Positions 44,837-54,359 of a stretch of 64,000 nucleotides of DNA are shown in pieces; position 1 is the first letter of the stretch, and each line of letters starts with the position of its first letter. Origin of the DNA: Neobacillus sp. PS3-12. Its GTDB lineage: Bacteria > Bacillota > Bacilli > Bacillales > Cytobacillaceae. Below the pieces are notes generated by a model. It was given only the letters and a program-made list of their open reading frames with translations, did not search any database and was not told the origin of the DNA. Made by a program: the position numbers and the translations under genes. The stretch is from the NCBI RefSeq assembly GCF_030915385.1, contig NZ_CP133268.1, forward strand, positions 4,996,001 to 5,060,000. The letters run 5' to 3'.

Positions 44837-45520
44837 ATGTCAATAAAGACCATTTTAATTGTTGATGATGAACAGCATATGCGGAACTTAATTCGTGTGT
44901 ATCTTACTGAAGCGGGCTACAACTTAATAGAATCAGAGGATGGCGTACAGGCATTAAGAATTCTAAAAACATCAGATATCGATTTAATTTTGCTTGATAT
45001 TATGATGCCGCATATGGATGGCTGGACGTTTTGTCAAGAAGTACGCAGACTTAGTGATGTCCCTATTATCATTTTAACAGCGAAAGAAGAAACACTTGAT
45101 AAGGTAAAGGGCTTGAAATTAGGGGCAGATGATTACCTTGCAAAGCCTTTCGAAGAAATAGAATTGTTAGCTAGAATGGAAGCTCTTTTTCGTAGGGTGA
45201 CTCCAAACCAATCGGCTGATATTTTTGTCTACAAAGATTTGAAAATAAATAAAGCTGAACGCCAGGTTTTTTGTCAAAATAAAATTGTGCATTGTACACC
45301 AAAGGAGTACGATCTCCTCGAAGTCCTTATTTCCAATATCGGTCATGTGTTAACGCGCGAACAATTATTGGAGAGAGTTTGGGGGTTTGATCTGGATCGT
45401 GATACTCGTACGGTCGATTCCCATATGAAAAATCTACGTGTAAAACTGCGGCATGACTGTAATAAGGCAGATGATCTTATCCATACAATTTGGGGTATTG
45501 GTTATAAATTAGGATCGTAA
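44837..45520 (+). CDS. OmpR-family response regulator
   Basis: A 227-residue regulator. Receiver domain 1-120: acidic pair DDE at 10-12, phospho-acceptor Asp in LILLDIMMPHMDG, Thr in ILTAKEE and Lys in YLAKPF. Winged-helix DNA-binding domain from about 130 (PKEYDLLEVLISNIGHVLTREQLLERVWG, RTVDSHMKNLRVKLR). It is 23 bases upstream of its histidine kinase. The regulated genes are unknown; the oxidase operon is a neighbour, so respiration control is a guess. Confidence 0.92.
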   Translation: MSIKTILIVDDEQHMRNLIRVYLTEAGYNLIESEDGVQALRILKTSDIDLILLDIMMPHMDGWTFCQEVRRLSDVPIIILTAKEETLDKVKGLKLGADDYLAKPFEEIELLARMEALFRRVTPNQSADIFVYKDLKINKAERQVFCQNKIVHCTPKEYDLLEVLISNIGHVLTREQLLERVWGFDLDRDTRTVDSHMKNLRVKLRHDCNKADDLIHTIWGIGYKLGS

Positions 45521-45543
45521 ATAGAGCGAGTGAGTGGTTTTAG

Positions 45544-46915
45544 ATGAGGAAAATATCATACAAATTAGGGCTTATGCTGATTAGTTTATTTATTATCCTA
45601 ATGGTAACAATTGGACATGTTTTTGATACGATCTATGTACATTTTTATGTTGAACACATTGAAGATGAATTATATTTTCGAGGTCTAAGCCATGCAAATG
45701 TTCTTGCTGAATACTTAGATCAGCAAACACTGCATCATGTTGCGATGATGGAAGAAGGAGCTGAGACAGCAGTTGTTGTTGTAAATTCAAAAGGGGATAT
45801 TTTAATTTCTTCTAATTGCGTGGTAGCCGATCAAAAAAAATATTTACAGCCAATTACCACGATCCACTCAACCAAAAAATTCGAAGAATCTGATTGGAAA
45901 ACCCATCCTTATATTGTGACAAAATCGCCGATCATTAAGAACGATGAAATATTAGGTACAGTTATTATGTTCTCACCTACGACCCCCATCCGACAAGAAG
46001 TAAACGAAATTCATTTGGCGGTAACCATCTTTGCGATTAGTGCCATTATGATCTCCTCGTTTATTATTTTACTTTTTTCAAAACAAATTACCCAACCATT
46101 AATAAGAATCAAAAGGATGTCACAACAGATTGCCAAAGGGAATTATTGTGTTCAATTGCCTGTAAAAGGAAATGACGAAATTACTGATTTAACGAATGCG
46201 ATTAATTCGATGGCAAGTGAATTGCTACGATATGAGACAACTCGAAACGAATTTTTAAGCAATATATCACATGAATTGAAAACACCCCTTATGTATATAA
46301 AGGGGTATGCTGATTTGCTTCTTCAAGATCGGATTCGCAATCCTGAAGAAAGAAATAATTATTTAACGATTATCTCTGATGAAACTTTGAGGGTCCAACA
46401 TCTTGTAAAGGATTTATTGGATCTAACAAAATACAGAGAAGGTAAGATATTTCTTAATAAGAAGAAAATCAATATTGTAACTTTTATAAAAGAAATTGTT
46501 TATCGCACCCAATATGAAATGGAAAAGAAGGGAATTACTTGTCAGTATAACAGTAATTTGCAAGAAGTCAGCTGCATGATTGATCCTGAGCGAATGGAAC
46601 AAGTATTAATGAATTTGCTAGAAAATGCAAAAACATATACTCCTGAAAATGGAGAAATTTCCGTTAGAGTTTATGAAGGAAGTACTTCTATTATTATTGA
46701 AATTGAAGATAATGGCATCGGTATACCCGGAAGACGAGCTCCTCCGAATCTGGGAAAGATTTTATCGGGTTGAAAAATCTCGCTCCCGTAATTATGGGGG
46801 GACTGGCTTAGGCCTGCCCATTGCTAAAGAAATTATCGAGCTTCATGGCGGTCATATCGACGTATCTAGCGTGGAAAATCAAGGGACCGTATTTAGAATC
46901 CATTTGCCAATCTAG
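45544..46915 (+). pseudogene. Sensor histidine kinase, one-base frameshift
   Basis: A membrane kinase: TM1 at about 8-30, an external sensor domain, TM2 at about 160-182, HAMP to about 235, H-box FLSNISHELKTPLMYIKGY, N-box MNLLENAKTYTPENG and G1 box EDNGIGIP. Directly after G1 the frame breaks; the rest of the ATPase domain (EDELLRIWERFYRVEKSRSR, GGTGLGLPIAKEIIELHGG) continues in another frame to 46915. One G too many in CCCGG (46726-46730) explains it; without it the kinase is 456 residues. Confidence 0.88.
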
Positions 46916-46924
46916 CGGCGAGCA

Positions 46925-46956
46925 AAACAGAGCAACCATCACTAGTTGCTCTGTTA
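46925..46956. terminator. Bidirectional intrinsic terminator
   Basis: AACAGAGCAAC pairs with GTTGCTCTGTT between the convergent kinase and receiver genes. Confidence 0.75.
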
Positions 46957-47337
46957 ACTAACTTGAGATAAAAGTTCTTTGATTTTTATAACCACAGCAT
47001 TTGGACTAAATGGTTTTGAAATAAACTCATTTGCTCCTAAATCAAATCCTCGTTTTAAGTCCTCAGATTCACACTTGGCTGAAAGCATAATCACAGGTGT
47101 GTTTTTCACCGTTCTTAGATCTTCAAGAACCTGGTAACCATCTTTTCCAGGCATTAACACATCTAAAATAATCAGATCATAATCTTCTTTTAGGGCTCTA
47201 TCTAATCCTTCATTCCCATTTTCAGCAACGATGACCTGAAACGATTCCCGTTCTAAATATATACGTAGTAAATTACCAATCCTAATCTCATCATCCACAA
47301 TTAGAATCTTCAAATCTAGCCATACCCCCGTATTCAT
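46954..47337 (-). CDS. Single-domain response regulator (CheY-like receiver)
   Basis: A 127-residue receiver without output domain: DDE near 15-17, phospho-Asp in LIILDVLMPGKDG, Ser in MLSAKCES and Lys in FISKPFSP. ATG 47337 is used, but a TTG ten codons later (LKILIVDDE) is a plausible start behind GGGGGT. It converges on the two-component pair and could be a phosphate shuttle or sink for that kinase or another one. Confidence 0.85.
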   Translation of the reverse strand: MNTGVWLDLKILIVDDEIRIGNLLRIYLERESFQVIVAENGNEGLDRALKEDYDLIILDVLMPGKDGYQVLEDLRTVKNTPVIMLSAKCESEDLKRGFDLGANEFISKPFSPNAVVIKIKELLSQVS

Positions 47338-47435
47338 AGATGTTCTATGTCTAATTTTAACATATCTGAGGGGTTATCACTATGAAGATGGTGAAAATAT
47401 ATTTATAGAAAATGAGAGGACTTTAAAAGAATTAT

Positions 47436-48128
47436 TTATATTTCAGATTGTTTACACTGTTTAAACCCATTATCTGTAACATAATCAGCTTTGGACCAAA
47501 TATTCAATTGGTTGTTTTTAGCGATCGTCTGGGCACTGATGAATGGAATGGTGTATTTATAGCGTTGTTGGTCATTAGCGGAAACTCGCGCCAGTCCTTC
47601 TTTTAATAATGTTTCTTGAATAGAAGTACCATTAACAAAAACATATGCTAATAAGCGGCCATCTTTATCGGTATTGCTTTTACCAAATTCAAATTCAATA
47701 GTCACGTTTCCAGAGTGCACGAGCTGTTTGTTCCTCTTAGTAGCATCCATCGCATAGGGCTGCCCACAGCCTTTTGATTTTTTCTCCTTCGGTGTGTCAA
47801 CCATTAAATACCTAACAGTTTCTTCTTTGCCATTATAAATCACTTTAATGGTATTCCCGTCCAATGTTTCCGTGACAATGACAGGATATTGTTGAGCATT
47901 TGCTGATGCACCAGGGATATTACAAATAGTTCCCGGTTGTGTTGTTTGTTGAGTAGTTTCCACTTGTTTAGGAATCGTTTGTTCTTTCGCATTTTTAGGT
48001 GCATTTGAAGTTGCAGAGATAACTGTGACTTCGGATTTATTCGTTGTTTTGGTTTCACTTTTTTGGTTACATGCTGCCAGTACAAATAGAAGAATAGCAG
48101 CTGAAAAAAACTTTATAAAACGCACCAT
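47436..48128 (-). CDS. Thermonuclease-family lipoprotein
   Basis: A 230-residue exported protein. A lipobox (LAAC, Cys20) marks it as a lipoprotein, followed by a Thr/Gln/Lys-rich linker to about 65 and a staphylococcal-nuclease OB-fold domain. Catalytic residues recognisable are Arg in EETVRYLMVDTPKEK and Arg in DKDGRLLAYVFVNG. The segment KGCGQPYAMDATK matches the SNase helix. The likely function is membrane-tethered degradation of external DNA. ATG behind AAGGAGAA. Monocistronic. Confidence 0.88.
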   Translation of the reverse strand: MVRFIKFFSAAILLFVLAACNQKSETKTTNKSEVTVISATSNAPKNAKEQTIPKQVETTQQTTQPGTICNIPGASANAQQYPVIVTETLDGNTIKVIYNGKEETVRYLMVDTPKEKKSKGCGQPYAMDATKRNKQLVHSGNVTIEFEFGKSNTDKDGRLLAYVFVNGTSIQETLLKEGLARVSANDQQRYKYTIPFISAQTIAKNNQLNIWSKADYVTDNGFKQCKQSEI

Positions 48129-48251
48129 TTCAATTCTCCTTCTTTATTTCAGTTGATGATTTCTTAAAGAATAATTAATAATATTATAGAGGAAAAAATT
48201 GAAAAATAGGGATAAATTTTTGAAATTATAGAAAATTTAGTCTATTAAAGC

Positions 48252-48291
48252 TGATTGGATGATTAAGCGGCAATCCAATTGGATGATTACA
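48252..48291. repeat. Direct repeat ATTGGATGATTA
   Basis: Two copies of ATTGGATGATTA about 25 bases apart lie 60-100 bases before the reductase remnant and the downstream gene pair. They may be an operator for a GntR-like or other catabolic regulator. Confidence 0.4.
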
Positions 48292-48349
48292 ATCGAAGTT
48301 TTTTGATTTATCATATAAGTATCATCTAAAAAAGGGAGTGGTAAGTAAA

Positions 48350-48466
48350 ATGAGAGTTGGTTTCATTGGTTTAGGTACCATGGGATTAGATGCAGAGGAT
48401 ATGAGTGCTGTTATTAAGTGCTATGAAGAATGGGCAGGAATTACGGTCGAAAAAATAGAAAGATAA
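48350..48466 (+). pseudogene. Remnant of a 3-hydroxyisobutyrate-dehydrogenase family gene
   Basis: A 38-codon frame joins the first 12 residues of this family (MRVGFIGLGTMG, the NAD-binding start) directly to its last 25 (EDMSAVIKCYEEWAGITVEKI). The roughly 250 residues between are gone, with the frame kept. A ribosome site (AAAGGGAGTGG) is still present. A full-length relative lies 860 bases downstream. Confidence 0.75.
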
Positions 48467-48479
48467 ACAAATAAAAAAA

Positions 48480-48523
48480 TCCCCTCATTATATCTTGCGC
48501 CTAAAATGAGGGGGTTTTTTTAT
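48480..48523 (+). terminator. Intrinsic terminator
   Basis: CCCCTCATT pairs with AATGAGGGG, followed by T7. Confidence 0.88.
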
Positions 48524-48546
48524 GATATATATTCATGGAGGTTTGA

Positions 48547-49323
48547 ATGAACAAATTTAAATTTGCCGTTAATCTATCAACCATCTTTACAGAAGTTCCT
48601 TTTTTGGAACGCTTCAAGAAAGCCCGAGAATTTGGCTTTTCTTTTGTTGAATGTCAATTTCCCTATGATTATTCGATTGAAGAGATACAGCAGGAACTGA
48701 AGCAGCATCAATTAGAAATGGTGTTAATCAATTTGCCACCCGGGAATTGGGCAAAAGGAGATCGGGGAATTGCTGCAGATCTAACTAGAATAGAAGAATT
48801 TAAAGAATCGGTTATGCAAGGAATCCACTATGCGAGAGCATTAAATGTTTCAAAAATTCATTGTATGGCGGGGATTGTTTCGGGAGCAGATCCAAAAGCA
48901 GTATATATTGAAAATCTTCAATTTGCTGGAACTGAATTGGCAAAACATGGGCTGACTCTTTTGATAGAACCAATAAATCCATTGGACATGCCTGGTTATT
49001 ATTTAACCAATATCTATCAAGCATCCGAGATTCTAAAGGCTGTCAATTTACCAAATGTAAAGCTGCAATTTGATTTTTATCATATAGAGAAGGTGCATGG
49101 ACAATCTCTTTCTATCTATCAAGAATATGCTGATATTGTTGGACATGTTCAAATTGCGGACCATCCGGGACGTCACCAGCCGGGAACCGAGGAGATGGAC
49201 TACCAACAAATTCTCCAAAACTTAAATTATAAATACGAAGGTTATATCGGATTGGAATATATTCCACAGGGAAAAAGCGAAGAAAGTTTTGAATGGTTTT
49301 CCCCGGATGAAAGGAGAATGTAG
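48547..49323 (+). CDS. hyi: Hydroxypyruvate isomerase family protein
   Basis: A 258-residue TIM-barrel sugar isomerase of the Hyi/OtnI type, converting hydroxypyruvate to tartronate semialdehyde or acting on a related keto acid. Start KFAVNLSTIFTEVPFLERF, then LLIEPINPLDMPGYYL with the metal Glu, LQFDFYHIEKVHG, HVQIADHPGRHQPGTEEMDY and GLEYIPQG are family marks. ATG behind GGAGG. It is followed one base later by a reductase gene, the usual pair for glyoxylate or acid-sugar breakdown. Confidence 0.85.
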   Translation: MNKFKFAVNLSTIFTEVPFLERFKKAREFGFSFVECQFPYDYSIEEIQQELKQHQLEMVLINLPPGNWAKGDRGIAADLTRIEEFKESVMQGIHYARALNVSKIHCMAGIVSGADPKAVYIENLQFAGTELAKHGLTLLIEPINPLDMPGYYLTNIYQASEILKAVNLPNVKLQFDFYHIEKVHGQSLSIYQEYADIVGHVQIADHPGRHQPGTEEMDYQQILQNLNYKYEGYIGLEYIPQGKSEESFEWFSPDERRM

Positions 49324-49324
49324 A

Positions 49325-50218
49325 GTGAACATTGGATTTATCGGAACTGGTGTGATGGGTTCTCGTATGGTAAAAAGATTACTTGAGCAGGGGTATCAAG
49401 TTCGACTATTTAATCGCACCAAGGAAAAAGCAAAAGCGCTAGAAGGGGATGGAGCGTTATTTTCAGATTCTGTTTCTTTGCTCGCTGCTAGTTGCGACAT
49501 TATTTTTACCTGTTTATCCATGCCAGACGATGTAATGAAAGTATATCTGGGCAGCTCAGGGATTCTCGAGCATGCCCGTCAAGGAACAATTTGTATTGAT
49601 TTAACATCGGTAAGTGCCGAAACAAGCAAATCCATTTTTCAACAGGCAAGAATAAAAGAAATTCATTATTTAGATTCACCAGTTAGTGGGGGTCCTGAAG
49701 GAGCAGAAGCAGGGTCTTTAACCATTATGGTTGGCGGGGAGAAAGATATATTCGAAAAAATAGTACCTATATTAAACGTTCTTGGAAAAACGATTGAATA
49801 TCTCGGCCCGTCCGGCTCAGGAAGCATTGCTAAACTCATTAATCAATATCTTGTTGCTGTTCATTCACTTGCCGCTTCAGAGGCAATGGTTACAGGGGCT
49901 AGGTTCGGGCTCGATCCAGAACAGCTTTTTACTATTTTAAAAGTTAGTTATGGAGACAGCCGAATTTTAAGAAGGCATATGGAGCAATATGTGTTTGATC
50001 GGGAATTCACGCCTGGCGGAGCCGTGAAATATGTACATAAAGACGTTCGATTGGCGAATCAGCTATTACAAGAGGCAGGTCTTACACATTTCTTGGGGCA
50101 AATGGCAGAACAAGCTTTCCAAAATGCTGCAGATAAAGATTTAAATGATTTAGATATGTCCGCAGTCATTATTCCATTAGAAGAAGAATGCAAAGTGATA
50201 GTTAGGAAAAAAGATTAA
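49325..50218 (+). CDS. Tartronate-semialdehyde-reductase-like NAD(P)-dependent dehydrogenase
   Basis: A 297-residue beta-hydroxyacid dehydrogenase (GarR/GlxR/HIBADH family). Rossmann motif IGFIGTGVMGSRM at the N-terminus, substrate motif DSPVSGGPEGAEAGSLTIMVGG, and the catalytic Lys in SGSIAKLINQ. GTG 49325 has AAAGGAGA upstream; an earlier start would overlap hyi. Together with Hyi it likely converts hydroxypyruvate through tartronate semialdehyde to glycerate. Confidence 0.85.
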   Translation: MNIGFIGTGVMGSRMVKRLLEQGYQVRLFNRTKEKAKALEGDGALFSDSVSLLAASCDIIFTCLSMPDDVMKVYLGSSGILEHARQGTICIDLTSVSAETSKSIFQQARIKEIHYLDSPVSGGPEGAEAGSLTIMVGGEKDIFEKIVPILNVLGKTIEYLGPSGSGSIAKLINQYLVAVHSLAASEAMVTGARFGLDPEQLFTILKVSYGDSRILRRHMEQYVFDREFTPGGAVKYVHKDVRLANQLLQEAGLTHFLGQMAEQAFQNAADKDLNDLDMSAVIIPLEEECKVIVRKKD

Positions 50219-50336
50219 ACAAATATATTGAAAAATTTTTTAGTTATTGTACAATAGTGTATGAGGACAATGAACAAATGTCTTTCTAACATGTAAATTC
50301 AATTGAATAATGTGCGATGATTGCTGTGGGTCAAAC

Positions 50337-50418
50337 TATAGCAGGAGCAGTTTCTGGAGAGACCGCAAATAATTGCGGCGCCGAAGGGTTCACAATCTCA
50401 GGCAAAAGGACAGAAGAG
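50337..50418 (+). ncRNA. Glycine riboswitch, single aptamer
   Basis: The conserved glycine-aptamer text is present in order: GGAGAGACCGC, GGCGCCGAAGGGT, TCTCAGGCAAAAGGACAGA. Only one aptamer is recognisable; the preceding 110 bases lack a second copy. It precedes a CycA-like amino acid permease, so it likely regulates glycine uptake. Confidence 0.9.
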
Positions 50419-50452
50419 TAACAAAAAGCTTTTTTTGCTATTCTGTCATTTT

Positions 50453-50483
50453 GAGATTGGAGATAATCCAATCTCTTTTTATT
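50453..50483 (+). terminator. Riboswitch expression-platform terminator
   Basis: GAGATTGGA pairs with CCAATCTC and is followed by TTTTTAT, 35 bases after the aptamer and 75 bases before the permease start. An alternative stem pairs aptamer 3' bases GACAGAAGAG with CTATTCTGTC, so the two structures may compete. Confidence 0.8.
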
Positions 50484-50557
50484 TGGATTTAGTTTTTGTT
50501 CAACGTTTCACAAATATCGTATCACAATCAAAACAAAAAATTATGGGGGGATTTAAA

Positions 50558-51922
50558 ATGGCAGAACAAGAGTTAAAGAGAGATCTGAAAAATAGGCATG
50601 TACAATTGATCGCAATTGGCGGCACAATTGGTACTGGTTTATTTTTAGGATCGGGTAGAGCGATCCAACAAGCTGGGCCATCTATTATTTTCGCCTACTT
50701 AATAGTAGGGATTGCCGTGTTTTTCGTCATGAGGGCATTAGGTGAGTTGCTGTTATCAAATGCGGGTTATCAATCGTTTACAGACTTTGCTGTCGATTAT
50801 ATCGGACCATGGGCAGGGTATGTAACAGGATGGACGTATTGGTTTTGCTGGATCATGACTGCGATGGCGGATATTATTGCAGTTGGTGTCTATGTTCGCT
50901 ATTGGTTTAACATTCCGCAGTGGGTACCTGCTATTGTTTGTTTAGTATTATTATTGGGCTTAAATTTATTGACAGTTAAGTTATTCGGAGAGTTAGAGTT
51001 TTGGTTTGCTTTAATTAAAGTTATTACAATTCTTGCTTTAATCGCAATTGGAATTATTTTATTAATCATGGGATTTAAAACAAATTCAGGAACCGTTTCT
51101 GTCAAAAATCTGTGGCAACATGGCGGCCTTTTTCCGCATGGGATTTCCGGCTTTTTCTTATCATTTCAAATGGTCGTCTTTGCATTTGTCGGTGTTGAAC
51201 TAGTGGGTGTTTCAGCAGCGGAAACTTCTAATCCACAAAAAAATATTCCTTCTGCCATTAATAAAATTCCTTTGAGAATTCTCTTTTTCTATGTAGGAGC
51301 ACTCATCGCTCTCTTATGCATCAATCCATGGAATCAGTTGAATGCATCGGCAAGTCCGTTTGTAAAGACTTTTAGTTTAGTAGGTATTCCGATCGCTGCT
51401 GGCATTATCAATTTTGTCGTGTTAACCTCTGCCGCTTCAGCTTGTAATAGCGGTCTGTTTTCAACAAGCAGAATTCTTTATAATTTAAGCAGTCATAACG
51501 AGGGACATGCGAGCCTAGCTAAGTTAAATAAAAACCATGTACCTGGCAATGCCTTAGTCACTTCAGCGATCGTCCTTACTGGGGGGGCATTGTTAAGCAA
51601 AATTATTCCAGGACAAGCATTTGGGATTGTTACAACGATTAGTGCGATTTGTTTTATCTGGGTTTGGAGCATTATCCTAATTTCACATATCCGTTATAAG
51701 AAATCTCGGCCAGATTTGCATAAAAAATCGATTTTTAAAGCGCCATTAACACCCTTTGTGAATTATGCAGTGCTATTCCTGTTTGCCGTTATTCTTGTCA
51801 TTATGTTAATTGCACAAGAAACGCGTACAGCGTTATTAATGACACCATTGTGGTTTATCCTTCTGTTTGTCTTGTATTCATTTAGAAAGAAGAGAGAAGA
51901 AGTCAAGCAAATATCAGCTTAA
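50558..51922 (+). CDS. CycA-like amino acid permease (glycine/alanine/D-serine)
   Basis: A 454-residue, 12-TM transporter of the AAT branch of the APC superfamily. LKNRHVQLIAIGGTIGTGLFLGSG is the conserved first helix, then ALGELLLSN, and FVGVELVGVSAAETSNPQKNIPSAI. Closest in type to CycA (D-serine/D-alanine/glycine). ATG 50558 follows GGGGGG. The glycine riboswitch and terminator in its leader support glycine as substrate. Monocistronic. Confidence 0.9.
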   Translation: MAEQELKRDLKNRHVQLIAIGGTIGTGLFLGSGRAIQQAGPSIIFAYLIVGIAVFFVMRALGELLLSNAGYQSFTDFAVDYIGPWAGYVTGWTYWFCWIMTAMADIIAVGVYVRYWFNIPQWVPAIVCLVLLLGLNLLTVKLFGELEFWFALIKVITILALIAIGIILLIMGFKTNSGTVSVKNLWQHGGLFPHGISGFFLSFQMVVFAFVGVELVGVSAAETSNPQKNIPSAINKIPLRILFFYVGALIALLCINPWNQLNASASPFVKTFSLVGIPIAAGIINFVVLTSAASACNSGLFSTSRILYNLSSHNEGHASLAKLNKNHVPGNALVTSAIVLTGGALLSKIIPGQAFGIVTTISAICFIWVWSIILISHIRYKKSRPDLHKKSIFKAPLTPFVNYAVLFLFAVILVIMLIAQETRTALLMTPLWFILLFVLYSFRKKREEVKQISA

Positions 51923-51924
51923 AT

Positions 51925-51958
51925 AAAAAATAGCCTCAAAACTGAGGCTATTTTTTAT
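51925..51958. terminator. Bidirectional intrinsic terminator
   Basis: AAAAAATAGCCTCA pairs with TGAGGCTATTTTTT; the stop of the small minus-strand gene lies in the right arm. Confidence 0.85.
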
Positions 51959-52103
51959 TGACTTGACGACCGCTTTTTTTCTGACTTTGAGATTTGGTAT
52001 TTCCGATCTGAAATTCATTTCCTAACTCAACATCATTTCTTTTATCCTGCTTTTCAATTTGTTCCCTCGTTTGATCTTTATTTTGTCTTCCCTGCTTAGA
52101 CAT
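51948..52103 (-). CDS. Small hydrophilic protein, 51 residues
   Basis: A highly charged Lys/Gln/Asn-rich peptide (MSKQGRQNKDQTREQIEKQDKRN at the start) with no hydrophobic segment, probably disordered. Composition recalls small spore-associated proteins of Bacillus, but I do not recognise a family. The start is uncertain (weak GATGGG upstream). A shared terminator follows. Confidence 0.45.
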   Translation of the reverse strand: MSKQGRQNKDQTREQIEKQDKRNDVELGNEFQIGNTKSQSQKKSGRQVNKK

Positions 52104-52332
52104 TTTCCCATCTCGCTTTCGTCTTTTATCGTTTTTTAATATACCCAAATAAAGAGAAAAAACGTATGTAGGAGATCAAGTTTTTGAAGAAAGATTCCTC
52201 CATTTTTTGTGCAAAAAATGGCGAAAATTGAGAAAAGATGCGAAATCAAAACTTTATCTTGTTAAAACATATGAAAATCTATATATTTGAATTATTGAAT
52301 ATTGGAAAATAAAGATATATAGGGGAGATTGT

Positions 52333-54350
52333 ATGGAAGGGTTAGCAAAGCAACTGTTTGAGTTATCATTATGGCTTTTCCTAATTGGTGCACTTGGCGG
52401 CATTAGTTTAAGCGGTAAAGCTAAATGGGCAAACTACATCTCACATGGCAGTTCTTTCTTTGGAGGATTACTAGGTGCGATTTCTGCCATATTCATTTTA
52501 TTAACAAACCAACCGATCTCAATTACAGCTTGGACTATTATTTCTGACATAGTGTTGAGGTTTCGGGTTGATTCGCTGTCAGCATTCTTTTTACTTGTCA
52601 TCTCAATTGGAGCAGTCACAGTATCCATTTATTCAATTGGGTATGTCACAGAATATTACGAAAAAAAACCTGTTGGACTTTTAGGCGGGGGCTTAAATAT
52701 TTTTTTATTATCAATGGTCGCTGTTGTGACAGTTGACAATAGCCTTACCTTCCTCATTTCTTGGGAACTAATGTCAATCGTTTCCTTTTTTTAGTGATGT
52801 TTGAACATGAAAAACAAGAAATCAGAAGTGCAGGATATGTTTATGTAGTCATGACACACTTTGGGACCTTGTTTATTATTCTTTCCTTTTTGACACTTTT
52901 TTTCTTTACAAAAAGCATAGATTTTCATGGGTTCGCACAAGCAGGGCATCGCTTGCCAGATTCAGTCAAGAATATCATCTTTCTTATGTCCTTAATTGGT
53001 TTTGGAACAAAGGCAGGTATGGTCCCGCTTCATGTGTGGCTGCCGAGGGCGCATCCGGCGGCACCAAGCCATGTGTCCGCACTCATGTCTGCTGTCATGA
53101 TAAAAACGGCTGTCTATGGATTGCTTCGCATCATTTATGACTTTTTAGGGGCAGGCAACTCATGGTGGGGAGCAGTACTTGTCGCTTTTGGGGTAATATC
53201 TGCATTACTGGGCATTTTATTTGGTTTGGCAGAAAATGATATAAAACGATTCCTAGCCTATAGCAGCGCCGAAAATATGGGAATTATTTTTATCGGCTTA
53301 GGATGTTCGCTATTATTTTATTCTTATCATCAGCCGCTCTTAGGTGCATTAGCGTTAACAGCCCTTTTGTATCATGTATTGAACCATGCTGTATTTAAAG
53401 GGCTGTTATTTATGGGTGCAGGATCGATTTTATATTCGACACATACAAAAAATATCAATCAACTTGGCGGCTTAATACGAAAAATGCCTTGGACGGCTGC
53501 TTTCTTTTTAATTGGCGGTATGGCTTTGGCATCACTTCCGCCATTAAATGGGTTTATCAGTGAGTGGGCTACCATCCAATCTCTTTTACATCTGTCTTTT
53601 TCGATTGAGAATCCTGTCTGGAAGGTTTTAGGCGGTTTGGCTGCGGCCTTACTTGGATTGGCGGGTGCGTTTGTCGCTGGTGGCGTTGTTAAGAATTTTG
53701 GGACAGCGTTTCTTGGAATGGCAAGGACTTCACATGCTGAACTGGTAAAAGAAGTACCAGTTTCAATGCGGATCGGAATGATGATTTTGAGCATTGGTAC
53801 GTTTGTCTTAGGTGTATGGCCGGGTGCCGTATTGCGTATTACAAAAGGAATTACTGAAGGATATTTTCATCAATCCTTAACAGGAAGTGCCATTCTGTAT
53901 GTTCCATATAAAAAATCTGTTGAATCAATATCCCTCTTTGGTGTAGTCATTATTTTCGCCTTTATATTAGGATTCTTAATTCTCGGTTTACGGTTATGGG
54001 TTGGGCGCAGCAGAAATCATTATGACGAAACATGGAATTGTGGAACACCGCTGCAACCAACGATGGGATATACGGGTACGTCCTTTTCTCATCCGGTATT
54101 AATGATTTTCAAAAAGCTGTACAAAAACAACCGCACTGTTGATGTTTATGGTGAATATCGTTATTTTCCCAAAAAGATTCGTCACAGTTTACAAAACAGT
54201 TCATTGATTGAATCCAATTTATATCGCCCGATTATTGGAATCACTGTGTTTCTTTCAAAACGGTTTAGAGCTATTCAAAATGGAAATCTACAAAGCTATT
54301 TAGCTTATATGGTTATTACGTTAATCTTGTTATTACTTTTGATAAGGTAG
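52333..54350 (+). pseudogene. hyfB: Hydrogenase-4 component B (HyfB-like), one-base frameshift
   Basis: A proton-pumping, NuoL/MrpA-like membrane subunit of a group 4 [NiFe] hydrogenase. The first frame stops at 52794 after LTFLISWELMSIVSFF; the protein continues in another frame as VMFEHEKQEIRSAGYVY. One more T in the T7 run (52786-52792) restores a 672-residue protein, the length of E. coli HyfB. Key channel residues appear in FGTKAGMVPLHVWLPRAHPAAPSHVSALMSAVMIKTAVYG and in HVLNHAVFKGLLF. First gene of the hydrogenase operon, behind AGGGGAG. Confidence 0.88.
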
Positions 54351-54359
54351 GTGAGGCAA

